Positions 7,965 through 16,424 of a stretch of 50,678 bases of DNA are shown piece by piece; positions within the stretch are counted from its first letter, which is position 1; every line of letters starts with the position of its first letter. Source of the DNA: Candidatus Hydrogenedentota bacterium (lineage in GTDB: Bacteria > Hydrogenedentota > Hydrogenedentia > Hydrogenedentales > SLHB01); contig JACQVH010000148.1 in assembly GCA_016209895.1 (NCBI GenBank), forward strand, positions 1-50,678, given 5' to 3'. Below the pieces are notes generated by a model. That model did not search any database. It worked only from the letters and a program-made list of their open reading frames with translations, and was not told the origin of the DNA. A program made the translations under genes and the position numbers.

Positions 7965-8436
7965 AAAGTAATTCCATCGGATTTGTCATCGTCAGCGGAT
8001 AGTAGTATCCATTCTTCTCGTTGACGACTCTCACGGCAAGTTGCTTCTGAATATTCGCGAGATGACGAAAGTTCCACGATAACAGGATGTCCATCTGATG
8101 GCATGTGGCAATCGCGATGTGCTGTGCATCTTCCAATTTACGAGGCGGAACAACCCGTTCGGCAACGTAAGCGGCGGCGAGACGATTGGCCTCTTCACCA
8201 AAAGTCAGAATTCGAAGCCCGCAACTCCTTGTTATCTCCAACATGCGGTTTTTCTTGATGGCATCGGAAGTCTTCTCGATTTCTCTGAGTACCACTGTCG
8301 AAACGAATGTATCATAGCGATTTGCCCGGACGTAATTCCCAAAAAAATCCTCGGTAACTCTCCGAAATTCAGGACTATCTTCCGCGAAGAGAAAGCTCAG
8401 TACGGATGTGTCCAGATACACTTTTAACGGCTTCAT
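7951..8436 (-). CDS. PIN-domain ribonuclease, VapC-like toxin
   Basis: A 161-residue PIN domain: VYLDTSVLSFLF gives the first acidic residue (Asp9), VVLREIEK the second (Glu52), and KLEDAQHIAIA the third (Asp103). The late motif LLSWNFRHLAN has Asn where other PIN subfamilies have Asp, which is normal in the 'WNFRH' subgroup. PIN proteins of this size usually cleave tRNA or other RNA and are held in check by a co-encoded partner, here the 64-residue product. It begins just after the end of the HD-GYP gene (23 nt gap, same strand). The RNA target is unknown. Confidence 0.8.
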   Translation of the reverse strand: MKPLKVYLDTSVLSFLFAEDSPEFRRVTEDFFGNYVRANRYDTFVSTVVLREIEKTSDAIKKNRMLEITRSCGLRILTFGEEANRLAAAYVAERVVPPRKLEDAQHIAIATCHQMDILLSWNFRHLANIQKQLAVRVVNEKNGYYYPLTMTNPMELLYEED

Positions 8437-8459
8437 GACAAGCCCTTGTTACGCGAAAG

Positions 8460-9230
8460 TCATGATGTATTTGTTTCTCCCAAGCTAGCTTCGACGAAAA
8501 CACGCACCAGTTCCGGGTCGAATTGCTTGCCGACCTCATCCTGCAGGTGGGCAAGGGCCTGTTCGCGACTGCTGGTACGTTCGCGATAGTGGCGCGGGCT
8601 GGTCATCGCGCAATAGACGTCCAGAATCTTCATGATGCGGGCAGGAAGTGGAATCTTTTCTCTTTCGAGACCTTCCGGATAGCCGGACCCATCAAAGCAT
8701 TCGTGATGGTAGCGCACGATATCCACCGTGTCCTTGAGCACGTCGGTCACGAGCACCAAGTTAGCGCCGAGATTGGTGTGCTGGCGAATGGTATCCCACT
8801 CGTCGTAGGTCAATAAGGCGTCCTTCAGGAGTATTTCATTCGGTATTTTGAGCTTGCCGATGTCACGAACCAGTGCGCCGCGCTCCAAGGTCAACTGGTC
8901 ATCGGCATTCAGGCCCAGCGCTCGAGCGAAGCTTGTGGCCAAGTCTTGAACACGGACCGAACTTCCCGGCATGAACGCCTCGCGGCAGTCAATGGCCTCG
9001 GCCAATAGCAGCAGCAACTGTTCGTGCCGTTCGCCCAGAACGAGCGCCGCTTCGACGGCCACCGAAATTTCCGAACTGCCGGCTATCACCACCGCCGTCG
9101 CGGGCGGCAATTCCTCGCGCGGGTCTACCCGAACAACCGCGACCTCCTTACTTCTCGAGGCCTCTGCCGCGGCCTTTTGTAGGCGGGTGTTCTTCCCCAC
9201 TACGGCAATCCGTTTGAGCATATCAACCAC
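8460..9230 (-). CDS. HD-GYP-type protein with altered HD motif
   Basis: Residues 1-65 form an unrecognised alpha/beta N-terminal region (VAVVRVDPREELPPATAVVIAG), possibly a degenerate receiver-like fold. From about residue 70 an HD-GYP domain follows: RDIGK (122-126) where the family has HDIGK, QHTNLGAN, HHECFDGSGYPEGL (the GYP motif), ILDVYCAMTSPRHYR. HD-GYP domains are metal-dependent phosphodiesterases for cyclic di-GMP. Here the His of the HD dyad is Arg122 (codon CGT), so one metal ligand is missing while the other motifs are intact. Activity may be reduced or lost, leaving a binding or scaffold role. It is on the same strand as the polysaccharide operon upstream, 126 nt away. Confidence 0.85.
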   Translation of the reverse strand: MVDMLKRIAVVGKNTRLQKAAAEASRSKEVAVVRVDPREELPPATAVVIAGSSEISVAVEAALVLGERHEQLLLLLAEAIDCREAFMPGSSVRVQDLATSFARALGLNADDQLTLERGALVRDIGKLKIPNEILLKDALLTYDEWDTIRQHTNLGANLVLVTDVLKDTVDIVRYHHECFDGSGYPEGLEREKIPLPARIMKILDVYCAMTSPRHYRERTSSREQALAHLQDEVGKQFDPELVRVFVEASLGETNTS

Positions 9231-9301
9231 CCTCCCTGCTCCCGCGCCATCTTATCAGGGCAGGAGACTCGTGGCAACCAAGTACAAAGGTATTGGCTCG
9301 T

Positions 9302-9365
9302 GACCAGTGGCTGGTGGGTAGTATCGCGCCCTCGTAATCGCGAATCTCGATTACGATTACGAACC
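9302..9365. repeat. Short-period repeats at 3' end of TPR gene (7-nt units, then GATTAC units)
   Basis: Three 7-nt steps, GACCAGT, GGCTGGT, GGGTAGT (9302-9322), are followed at 9331-9365 by CTCGTAATCG and its near-complement CGATTACGATTACGA. The second block is both a short direct repeat (GATTAC twice) and an inverted repeat with the first. The stop codon of the minus-strand TPR gene (9357-9359) lies inside the GATTAC block, so the repeat sets the C-terminus of that protein (RNRNY). Confidence 0.55.
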
Positions 9366-11225
9366 TTCGATTGGTTGGGGATTTTCGGAATAGTTCCGAT
9401 TACGAGCGGCGATACTTCCTGGGACTTCCACGGCGGGCGGGTCGAGTGGGATGATCAATACTGCGCCGAACAATGCAGCGCCCTGATCCTGGTAAATACC
9501 GAGGTTGGCCTGAACATAGGCGGCGTTTTCCGGTTGTTCAAGGTATTCCGTGTGCCACGACCATTGCGAGACCGTCCGTTGGTTGACGACGTTGTGCGTG
9601 AGCACCGCCCGGTCTTCGCCGTCGTACCAAGTCCACCCGGCAAACAGTTTCGCGCTCTCCGATTGGCAGCGCACCGCCAACAGATAGTTCTGTCGGAATT
9701 GCACCGGCACGCAGACCGATGAACAGCGGGCAATTCCGTTGGGGTCGCGGGAGACCAATCGCAAATAGTGTTCCTCGCTTACGGCTCCAGCCGCCATGCC
9801 CTCGCGGAGTTCGCCGGAATGTTGTTTTCGGTAGAGCGCGGGCCAGCCGGGGAACACCGGCGAGTCATCACGAAACGACTGGAAATCGCCGAACGGCGCC
9901 AAGTTCTCGACCCATCGCAGTTCCAAAACGGTGTTTCCAAAGGCCAATCGCATCGCTTTAATCTTGCGCGTGTCCAGTTTGAAAATCGTCGGCTCCGCCC
10001 CGCCGGCGAAATAGTCGCCATACCATTTCACGAGCACCCGGAACGGCCCGCTGAAATCGTAGCAGTCGGGAGGAATCTCGATGCCGGCCGGGCGCAAACC
10101 GGTGCTGGTGCTGCGCGTCGGTTTTGGAATCGTGGTAGCACGCGTAGCGATGTGGTGAAGTTCTTGCTCGAGGCCCTTCAATCTTGCCCGAAGCGCGCTG
10201 TTTTGATCGCCAACGGGTGGTTCTGCGCCGGCCGGTTCCGCTATCGAGACGGGTGTCTCCGCAGGTCCCGGCAACGCGAGACGGTCCCGCAAGAGCTTGA
10301 TGACCTTCGCGACTGCAAAGGGCCGGTACAAACTTGTCGAGGGAGTAGCGAGAAAGTGGTTCTCCGCCGGGATGCCGCGAGCCTCGCAGGTCAGACCGAG
10401 GAAAAACGAGGCATCCGGAGAACCCAGACGCGTCGCCTCGGTCAGTGATTCGAAGGCGGCATCGAAATCACCGCTGGCGAATCGCGCAATTCCTTCAAAG
10501 AGTTGCCCAACGACGCGCAAGTCCTCCTGTTGGCCAAGGATCTCACCCGCAGCACGGCAAAGCGCCCAGTCCTCATCGAAGATTGCGCGTCGCGCCAGCG
10601 CCTCGAGGGCGGAACCAGAAAGTCCTCTAATCTCTTCCGAAGTGGGCGCCGCCACGGCGAACAGCGAATCCCACAGACCCGCGCGTGCATACGCGTCCTT
10701 GAGCGAGGCGACACATTCGGGGCTGGGTTCTTCACCGAAAGCGCGCGCCAACTCGAACTGGTCTACGGCCCCCCAAGGGTCATCCTGTTCGAGCCAGAAT
10801 TTCCCGAGATCGCAACGCGCCTCAGGATAAAAAAACGGACGCTGGGTCGGCGACGTAGCGGGAGCCGCTTCGAAGATGTCCCCGGTCGGATTCGCGACGG
10901 ACACGCTCCTCATCGAAAAAAGTCGGGTGTACTCCTCGAGGGCCTGCTCCCGCTTTCCGGCACGCATCAGGGCCCGCGCATACCAATGGCGGGCGGCCGG
11001 CACGGCTGGTTCGCGTTCGCTGGCCAGCCGGGCGATCGTGACGGCGCGATCAATTTTCCCGGCGTCCAGGTATTGGGGAACCTTCCGGCTATAATCGCGA
11101 CTATCGCGCACCAGCCGCGTGAGGTATAAGCCGAATGGCATGAACAAGAGGAAGCTCAGACCACACAGCAACGCGGCCACGATAAGCGCCCGGCGTTGCT
11201 TCTGAGGCGTGATTTCGTCGGACAT
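9357..11225 (-). CDS. Membrane-anchored TPR protein of unknown function
   Basis: A 622-residue protein with one N-terminal transmembrane helix (residues 13-34, ALIVAALLCGLSFLLFMPFGL), then about 250 residues of helical repeats resembling TPRs (YLDAGKIDRAVTIARLASEREP; WYARALMRAGKREQALEEYTRL). A Pro/Ala-rich linker follows at about 300-390, and a C-terminal mixed beta domain (PFRVLVKWYGDYFAGGAEP) that I do not recognise. TPR proteins of this layout often help assemble polysaccharide export machines. It is the last gene of a minus-strand run with wecA- and wecB-like genes 69 nt upstream. Role is inference. The last residues come from a short repeat. Confidence 0.6.
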   Translation of the reverse strand: MSDEITPQKQRRALIVAALLCGLSFLLFMPFGLYLTRLVRDSRDYSRKVPQYLDAGKIDRAVTIARLASEREPAVPAARHWYARALMRAGKREQALEEYTRLFSMRSVSVANPTGDIFEAAPATSPTQRPFFYPEARCDLGKFWLEQDDPWGAVDQFELARAFGEEPSPECVASLKDAYARAGLWDSLFAVAAPTSEEIRGLSGSALEALARRAIFDEDWALCRAAGEILGQQEDLRVVGQLFEGIARFASGDFDAAFESLTEATRLGSPDASFFLGLTCEARGIPAENHFLATPSTSLYRPFAVAKVIKLLRDRLALPGPAETPVSIAEPAGAEPPVGDQNSALRARLKGLEQELHHIATRATTIPKPTRSTSTGLRPAGIEIPPDCYDFSGPFRVLVKWYGDYFAGGAEPTIFKLDTRKIKAMRLAFGNTVLELRWVENLAPFGDFQSFRDDSPVFPGWPALYRKQHSGELREGMAAGAVSEEHYLRLVSRDPNGIARCSSVCVPVQFRQNYLLAVRCQSESAKLFAGWTWYDGEDRAVLTHNVVNQRTVSQWSWHTEYLEQPENAAYVQANLGIYQDQGAALFGAVLIIPLDPPAVEVPGSIAARNRNYSENPQPIEGS

Positions 11226-11294
11226 GACGGGGTCAGGCCCGCCTATTCCGTCGGCTGCGGTTGGATCGGAACGAAGGATGGCAACAATACCCCT

Positions 11295-12359
11295 TCATGG
11301 CGCCCCATCGCTCCGCTCGGACTTGTTCCCGATAGCGACCAGGTAGAACGCCAGGAAGAGAAATAACCCCATGCTCAATAAGTAGAGACCGCGGTATTCG
11401 GGAGCGACATGCTTGTAAATCGTAGCCATGATGCCCATATATACGTTCATCGCATAAACGAACAGCACGACCTGCCGGTGGGTAAGTCCGAGCTCCAATA
11501 GACGATGATGCAAGTGGCTCTTGTCGGCCGCAAAGATATGCCGAGCCGCGCGCGCGCGCGTGACGATGGTGCGCAACATGTCAAAAATCGGAATGCCCAG
11601 GATGACAAGCGGCAGCAGCAATGCCGCCACGGCCGTTCCTTGCGATACGGAATCAAAGGTTTCTGCGGCCAGAACCAGGCCCAGGAACATCGAGCCGGTG
11701 TCTCCCATAAACACCTTGGCGGGATAGAAATTGTACCGCAAGAAGCCGAGCCCGGCGCCCATTACGATGACCAGTACGATACCGCCGGCCCAGGCCCCTT
11801 GCACAATCTTGTTAAACAGCAGGAAACCGCACATGATCACCACCGAACCGGCCGCTAAACCGTCCAGACCATCCAGCATGTTGATGGCGTTGATGATTGC
11901 CGCCGTGCCCACCACGGTAATCAAGAATGAAAGAGGACCAACCTCGACGACGTTGCTGACCCAAGGAATACCGATTTCCTGCATTTGGTACCCGAAGGCA
12001 AACAGCGCGGCTCCGGCCAGGAATTGGCAACCGAGCTTGATGGCCGGACGCATCCCGTAGATATCGTCCCACAGACCCGCGAGCGTTACAATGAGTGCTC
12101 CGCTTATTAGGCCGACGTACCGCTCGCGCCAAAACACTGGCCACAGGCTGAGCGTAACCCCCAGCGCGATCACCAGGGCCGGCAAGAATACCACTCCCCC
12201 GGCGCGGGCGACGGTTCCCGTATGTATTTTGCGCCAGTTCGGTTTGTCAATGATTCCAAAATGACGCGCCCACCACAGGACCAGCGGTTCAAGAACCAGG
12301 GCGAGAAGGCAACCCATCGCCATAGCCACGCCATATCGCGAGAGAAATTGGGCCGTCAT
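11295..12359 (-). CDS. wecA: WecA/MraY-family undecaprenyl-phosphate N-acetylhexosamine-1-P transferase
   Basis: A 354-residue polytopic membrane protein with the full set of family motifs: PNWRKIH (40-46) with RAGGVVF, WDD (97-99), NAINMLDGLDGLAAG (157-171), FMGDTGSMFLG (218-227), and a cytoplasmic SHLHHRLLELGL loop that corresponds to the HIHH motif of WecA. These bind Mg2+ and the UDP-sugar and transfer the sugar phosphate to the undecaprenyl carrier, starting O-antigen or exopolysaccharide synthesis. The SHLHH loop favours WecA-type over MraY. Its ATG overlaps the stop of the wecB-like gene by 4 nt, implying translational coupling. The exact sugar substrate is not certain. Confidence 0.88.
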   Translation of the reverse strand: MTAQFLSRYGVAMAMGCLLALVLEPLVLWWARHFGIIDKPNWRKIHTGTVARAGGVVFLPALVIALGVTLSLWPVFWRERYVGLISGALIVTLAGLWDDIYGMRPAIKLGCQFLAGAALFAFGYQMQEIGIPWVSNVVEVGPLSFLITVVGTAAIINAINMLDGLDGLAAGSVVIMCGFLLFNKIVQGAWAGGIVLVIVMGAGLGFLRYNFYPAKVFMGDTGSMFLGLVLAAETFDSVSQGTAVAALLLPLVILGIPIFDMLRTIVTRARAARHIFAADKSHLHHRLLELGLTHRQVVLFVYAMNVYMGIMATIYKHVAPEYRGLYLLSMGLFLFLAFYLVAIGNKSERSDGAP

Positions 12360-13477
12360 GAGTCGTCCAGCAAGTACTGTGAAATGGTCTCGACAATCCG
12401 CCCGGACGCCTGGCCGTCTCCGTACGGGTTCACCGCCGTGGCCATGCGCGCATACGCCCGTGGCTCTTCCAACAGCCGGGAGGCCTCCCGTACTATCTGG
12501 TCCGAGGCGGTTCCAACCAGCTTGGCGGTGCCGGCCGAAACACCTTCGGGTCGTTCCGTCGTTTCCCGCAATACCAGCACGGGTTTCCCCAAACTGGGCG
12601 CTTCTTCTTGAACACCCCCGGAGTCGGTAAGTATCAGGTGGCTGTCTCGCATCAGTTTCACGAACTCCGGATACGATTGTGGCGGAAGCAGATGAACCCG
12701 ATCATCCGCGACCAACGCGGCCGTCATGGCCTCCTGGACGTTGGGATTCGGATGCACCGGAAATACCACGTGGAGGTCCGGATACTTCTGGATGAGCGCC
12801 GATATGGCCCGAAACGTATTCCGCATCGGGTCGCCAAAACTTTCTCGCCGGTGGGTCGTCAACAATAGCATTCGCGGCATCTCCGCCAGGTTCAAAGCCT
12901 TGAACGGTTGACCTTGGAGCTTGCGCAGCGTGAGGAAGAGCGCGTCAATTACCGTATTGCCGGTCACCGTGACGCTTTCGGCAGTGATTCCGTTTCGAAC
13001 CAAGGCGTCTCTGGCCGCGGGCGTCGGGGCAAAATGAAGCGTACTGACCGCATCGGCCACCCAGCGGTTCAATTCCTCGGGAAACGGATTCCGCAGATTC
13101 CAGGTCCGCAGCCCCGCCTCGACGTGACCCACCGGAATTCCCAGATAGAATGCCGCCAGGGCGGAGGCCATTACTGTGGTAGTGTCGCCTTGAACCAGCA
13201 ACAAATCGGGACGGCTGGAGCGCAACGCATCGCTCATCCCCAACAACACCCGCGAAGTCAGTTCAGAAAGGCCCTGGCCTCGGGTCATGACGTCCAAATT
13301 CCGGTCGGCCGGGACTTCGAAGAAGCTCATCATCGAGTCGGCCAGTTCCCGATGCTGGCCGGTCAGACACACTTCGGTCCGGAATGCCCCATGGGCTCGT
13401 AACGCATGATAAACGGGCGCCATCTTGATGATCTCGGGGCGAGTCCCCATCACCAACAGGATAAACTTTTCTTCCAA
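12356..13477 (-). CDS. wecB: UDP-N-acetylglucosamine 2-epimerase (non-hydrolysing)
   Basis: A 373-residue protein that matches WecB/MnaA from end to end: VMGTRPEIIKMAPV, TGQHRELADSM, VQGDTTTVMASALAAFYL, GHVEAGLRTWN, FPEELNRWVAD, GNTVIDAL, TTHRRESFG, HPNPNVQEAM, LTDSGGVQEEAPSLGKPVL and ETTERPEGV. The enzyme interconverts UDP-GlcNAc and UDP-ManNAc in the cytoplasm, supplying ManNAc for cell-surface glycans. It is encoded just before the wecA-like gene (4-nt overlap) and 45 nt after an uncharacterised membrane protein, all on the minus strand, so substrate synthesis and carrier loading are coupled. Confidence 0.94.
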   Translation of the reverse strand: MEEKFILLVMGTRPEIIKMAPVYHALRAHGAFRTEVCLTGQHRELADSMMSFFEVPADRNLDVMTRGQGLSELTSRVLLGMSDALRSSRPDLLLVQGDTTTVMASALAAFYLGIPVGHVEAGLRTWNLRNPFPEELNRWVADAVSTLHFAPTPAARDALVRNGITAESVTVTGNTVIDALFLTLRKLQGQPFKALNLAEMPRMLLLTTHRRESFGDPMRNTFRAISALIQKYPDLHVVFPVHPNPNVQEAMTAALVADDRVHLLPPQSYPEFVKLMRDSHLILTDSGGVQEEAPSLGKPVLVLRETTERPEGVSAGTAKLVGTASDQIVREASRLLEEPRAYARMATAVNPYGDGQASGRIVETISQYLLDDS

Positions 13478-13522
13478 GGAGAACCTTCCTCCAATTCCGG
13501 CGACGCTGCAAAGCTCCCGAGG

Positions 13523-14461
13523 CTATGATGCCAACCGCAGGCCGGCGCGCTGCTTGAGAACCGCGATCAGTTTTTCCACGGTAGCCACGGTGAAATCCCC
13601 TTGGATCGTCGGACCCTCCAATTTCGGGACACCACTGAGCACGATGCCGTAGTCGGCTTTGAGCCGAGCCCGTAGTTCCTCGAGACCCATGTTGGCCAAC
13701 AAGAACATGTGTTCCGGGTTCTGCGCCCAGGTATTGCACTCCACGGAGAGATGCACATTCAGCGTATCGTTGGGCGCCAAGTCGGCATAGCCCGTGATCG
13801 TGCCGATGCCGCGGACGATGGTCAAGGTATCCTCGGCGACGGCCTGCTCCGGCGGGACTCCAGCGAACGGCCGCGAACCGAGGAACGCCGCGAACCCGGT
13901 GCCTTGCCGATTATCAAAGGCCAGACTCAGCAAATGACTCGCCTCGACCGCGGGCGCCGCGATCGCAGCAATCTGAGCCCAACGGGCCCGGATAGCCTTG
14001 ACCACCGCTTCCGGCAGCACACCGGTAACTTCACCTACTAACACGCCGCGCCTGCGAAGCGCCAGCGCACCTTCACTCCGTTGTGCGGCCAGCGGACCGA
14101 GTCGTTGTTCATTGATGAATACCACGGATTTGGTCTGCCCAGAGTCCAAAGCGGCTTCGGCCAATACGGCGATTTGATGAGGCAGCACCCTCGCCAAAGC
14201 CCAAGTCGGCACATTGTGCTCGGGCTGCAGAAATCTGGCCGCCAGTTCCGGAGCAAGCAATGGTTCCACGACGACTTGGACAGAGGTTTGCGGCGTTACC
14301 AACTCGCGGTACGAGATTCGCGGCGCGCCGCGAATAATCCCGAAACTATTGTCCGCTACAAACGCCACCACCATGACGATGCAAGACACGATCGCGAGAA
14401 CTACGAAAACAATCGAGCAACCCTTCTTCAATCGCGGAACTCCCACCCCGGCATCAACCAT
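13523..14461 (-). CDS. Uncharacterised single-pass membrane protein in polysaccharide operon
   Basis: A 312-residue protein with one N-terminal transmembrane helix (residues 15-36, CSIVFVVLAIVSCIVMVVAFVA) and a large, presumably periplasmic, domain of alternating strands and helices. I do not recognise the domain. No catalytic motif is apparent; LSVECNTWAQNPEHMFLLANM near 235 contains one of only two cysteines. It is the first gene of the minus-strand run leading to wecB, wecA and the TPR protein, 45 nt ahead of wecB, so a role in envelope glycan assembly is likely by context only. Confidence 0.6.
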   Translation of the reverse strand: MVDAGVGVPRLKKGCSIVFVVLAIVSCIVMVVAFVADNSFGIIRGAPRISYRELVTPQTSVQVVVEPLLAPELAARFLQPEHNVPTWALARVLPHQIAVLAEAALDSGQTKSVVFINEQRLGPLAAQRSEGALALRRRGVLVGEVTGVLPEAVVKAIRARWAQIAAIAAPAVEASHLLSLAFDNRQGTGFAAFLGSRPFAGVPPEQAVAEDTLTIVRGIGTITGYADLAPNDTLNVHLSVECNTWAQNPEHMFLLANMGLEELRARLKADYGIVLSGVPKLEGPTIQGDFTVATVEKLIAVLKQRAGLRLAS

Positions 14462-14593
14462 TCACCGTGGGCTATCGTAGTGACCCCGCCCGGACTTGTC
14501 AAACCAGAGTTTCTTCCGACGTCACAACCCATCATCGGCGCCTGGGGTCGTGGGAACGGCCGATAACAATCTCTAGGGGAAGCCGAATTACGG

Positions 14594-14622
14594 TTGCATA
14601 GATATTGGGTCTGTGTTATCAT
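14594..14622 (+). promoter_or_regulatory. Candidate sigma-70 promoter for the 14.7-23.5 kb cluster
   Basis: TTGCAT (14594-14599) and TATCAT (14617-14622) lie 17 nt apart within an AT-rich island between divergent genes. The first start codon of the cluster is 113 nt downstream, leaving a leader of about 105 nt with no structure that I can identify. Assignment rests on spacing and base composition only. Confidence 0.5.
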
Positions 14623-14735
14623 GAGACACGAGATATTGTACTCAATGACAATTGGTCACTTTTCAGCATCTATATGTTGTGTTTTGGGACCGCTGACCTG
14701 CCTACGTGTACGTCTGCACGACGCCTGGGGTCATC

Positions 14736-16421
14736 ATGAACTCGGTTAGTCGCCTACTGTATGTGCCGGGTGAAGTCTCCAGCTTTCGGCAACTGCTGCC
14801 GAATCCTCTCCTGGCGTCTATTGTGGGCTCGCTGACAGAAGCCGGTCATTCCTCGGAGATTTGGGACTACGGTACGGTGGCGACGCTGGCGCGATACTGT
14901 CCCGAAGGGGAATCGGTTCGACTCGATAGCGTGCGGAACGCACCGGGCACTCGCGGCGTGGCAGGATGGTGGGACAGGGCGTTGCAGTTTTGGAACCCGC
15001 GGCCACCGGGATGTACGAATCCGGTAGTGCAGGCTCAAGTCTTGAATGAAATCACGAACCGCTTGGCCGCGGTTCGGGGGCTGGGCTTTGTGGTTCTTGC
15101 ACTGGACAGCGCGAACACGTGCCGAACCGCACGAAAAGTCGCCGAGGGTCTGAAGCAAAGGCGCCCGGAGATTTGCGTTTTTGCGGTGGGTGATTTCGTG
15201 GAAGTACTGGCGCAATCCGCGCCGGAACATTGGGCTCCCTTCGATGGTCTATGCGTCGGCGATTGCGAACTTTCTCTGATTGATTTGGCCGCGTGCCTGA
15301 AACGGCGAACTGCTTGGCGCTCGATTTCCAATCTCGTGTTCCGCCGCGGTGATCGGGTGGTACACACGCCGCAAGAGTATCTTAGTAACTGGTCCACGTG
15401 GCCATTTCCAAGTTACGATCCGGGGCTCTATCCCGCGCTTCAAGGCATGCAGAAATTCCACTTCTTTGCCGTGGAAGAACAGCGAGCTCGGTCGTACCGC
15501 GGCAAGCAGCAAACTTCGACGGATGGAATGGCACCATGGAGTAATGTCAAACCCCCGGAGAGAATTGCAGAAGAAATGCGGCGGCTTTCCGACAGTTGCG
15601 GCGTGTATTGTTGTCGGCTTCACGGCTCGACGGCAAGTATGGCGCACGTTCACGGGCTGGCGAATCATCTGCTCGCCCGGGGCGTTCATGTGCTGCATAG
15701 TCGCGGCTGCGATGCCCCTATTCTCGATCAAGCCGCCTTGGAAAGACTGGCCAAGTCGGGCTGCGATACCGTGACGTTTCATGTCGAGAGCGGAAGCCAA
15801 CGACTCTTGGAGGATTTCTACGCACGGAGCTTCGGGATCAGTCAGGTAGAAACCGTCTTGCGGGCCAGTCGCGATGCCGGCCTGTTCACGGTCATCCACC
15901 TCACCTATCCCTGCCCACAGGATGATCGTCACACGAAAGCCGAAACACTTCGGCTACTGGAACGGACGCGTCCGCACGCTGCGGTAGTAAGTGTGCCCGA
16001 GTTCCGTCTCGGCTTGGTGTGGAGTCGGAATTTGCCATCGCAGCGATCCGGATTCGAGAGTTGCCCGCGGCATCGTGGATCACATTGGTTCGCGCCGCGC
16101 GGCCACGGTGTGAACGCTTACCTGCGCTCGTCGCGCAGAGGCGAAGCCCGTGCGGCGGATCAGGCGCGTCAGGCGCAAGAAGCGCTGCTTCTTGAGATTG
16201 AGGATCGGGGCATTCTAACATGCTTCTCGGAGGAGGCGATTCTGGCGGCTCGAGCGGGTGGCTATGTCGGGCGAGAGGGTCAATTCTTGCGGATGTTGCA
16301 GACGTGCGACGCGAGCGAACTCGCGGCGCTCGCCGGCGAGTTCAATGACCGTATCTGCTCTCCAGCGAGTCGTCCCGGATGGCATCCGTATGTGCCAATG
16401 CGCGCCGCCGCAGGGAACTAA
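14736..16421 (+). CDS. B12-binding/radical-SAM-like protein lacking the 4Fe-4S cysteine motif
   Basis: About 561 residues. The first 200 resemble a cobalamin-binding-type Rossmann domain (NPLLASIVGSLTEAGHSSEIWDYG; FVVLALDSANTCRTARKVAEGL; FDGLCVGDCELSLIDLA). From residue 246 the order of a radical SAM barrel follows: VEEQRARSYRGKQ, then NVKPPERIAEEMRRL, LAKSGCDTVTFHVESGSQRLLEDFY and ASRDAGLFTVIHLTYPCPQDD. In active enzymes the first of these carries CxxxCxxC; here there is no cysteine between residues 246 and 280. The protein therefore should not hold the SAM-cleaving cluster. The start at 14736 (MNSVSRLL) is preferred over an upstream GTG. It is 3 nt from the ketosynthase gene. A paralogue-derived binding protein is the best guess. 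Confidence 0.7.
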   Translation: MNSVSRLLYVPGEVSSFRQLLPNPLLASIVGSLTEAGHSSEIWDYGTVATLARYCPEGESVRLDSVRNAPGTRGVAGWWDRALQFWNPRPPGCTNPVVQAQVLNEITNRLAAVRGLGFVVLALDSANTCRTARKVAEGLKQRRPEICVFAVGDFVEVLAQSAPEHWAPFDGLCVGDCELSLIDLAACLKRRTAWRSISNLVFRRGDRVVHTPQEYLSNWSTWPFPSYDPGLYPALQGMQKFHFFAVEEQRARSYRGKQQTSTDGMAPWSNVKPPERIAEEMRRLSDSCGVYCCRLHGSTASMAHVHGLANHLLARGVHVLHSRGCDAPILDQAALERLAKSGCDTVTFHVESGSQRLLEDFYARSFGISQVETVLRASRDAGLFTVIHLTYPCPQDDRHTKAETLRLLERTRPHAAVVSVPEFRLGLVWSRNLPSQRSGFESCPRHRGSHWFAPRGHGVNAYLRSSRRGEARAADQARQAQEALLLEIEDRGILTCFSEEAILAARAGGYVGREGQFLRMLQTCDASELAALAGEFNDRICSPASRPGWHPYVPMRAAAGN

Positions 16422-16424
16422 AGG

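Noticed and set aside
11550-11575. CG-dinucleotide run (GCGCGCGCGCG) in the wecA-like gene
   Set aside because: It encodes normal residues (TRARAARH) in frame and is too short to call a repeat element.
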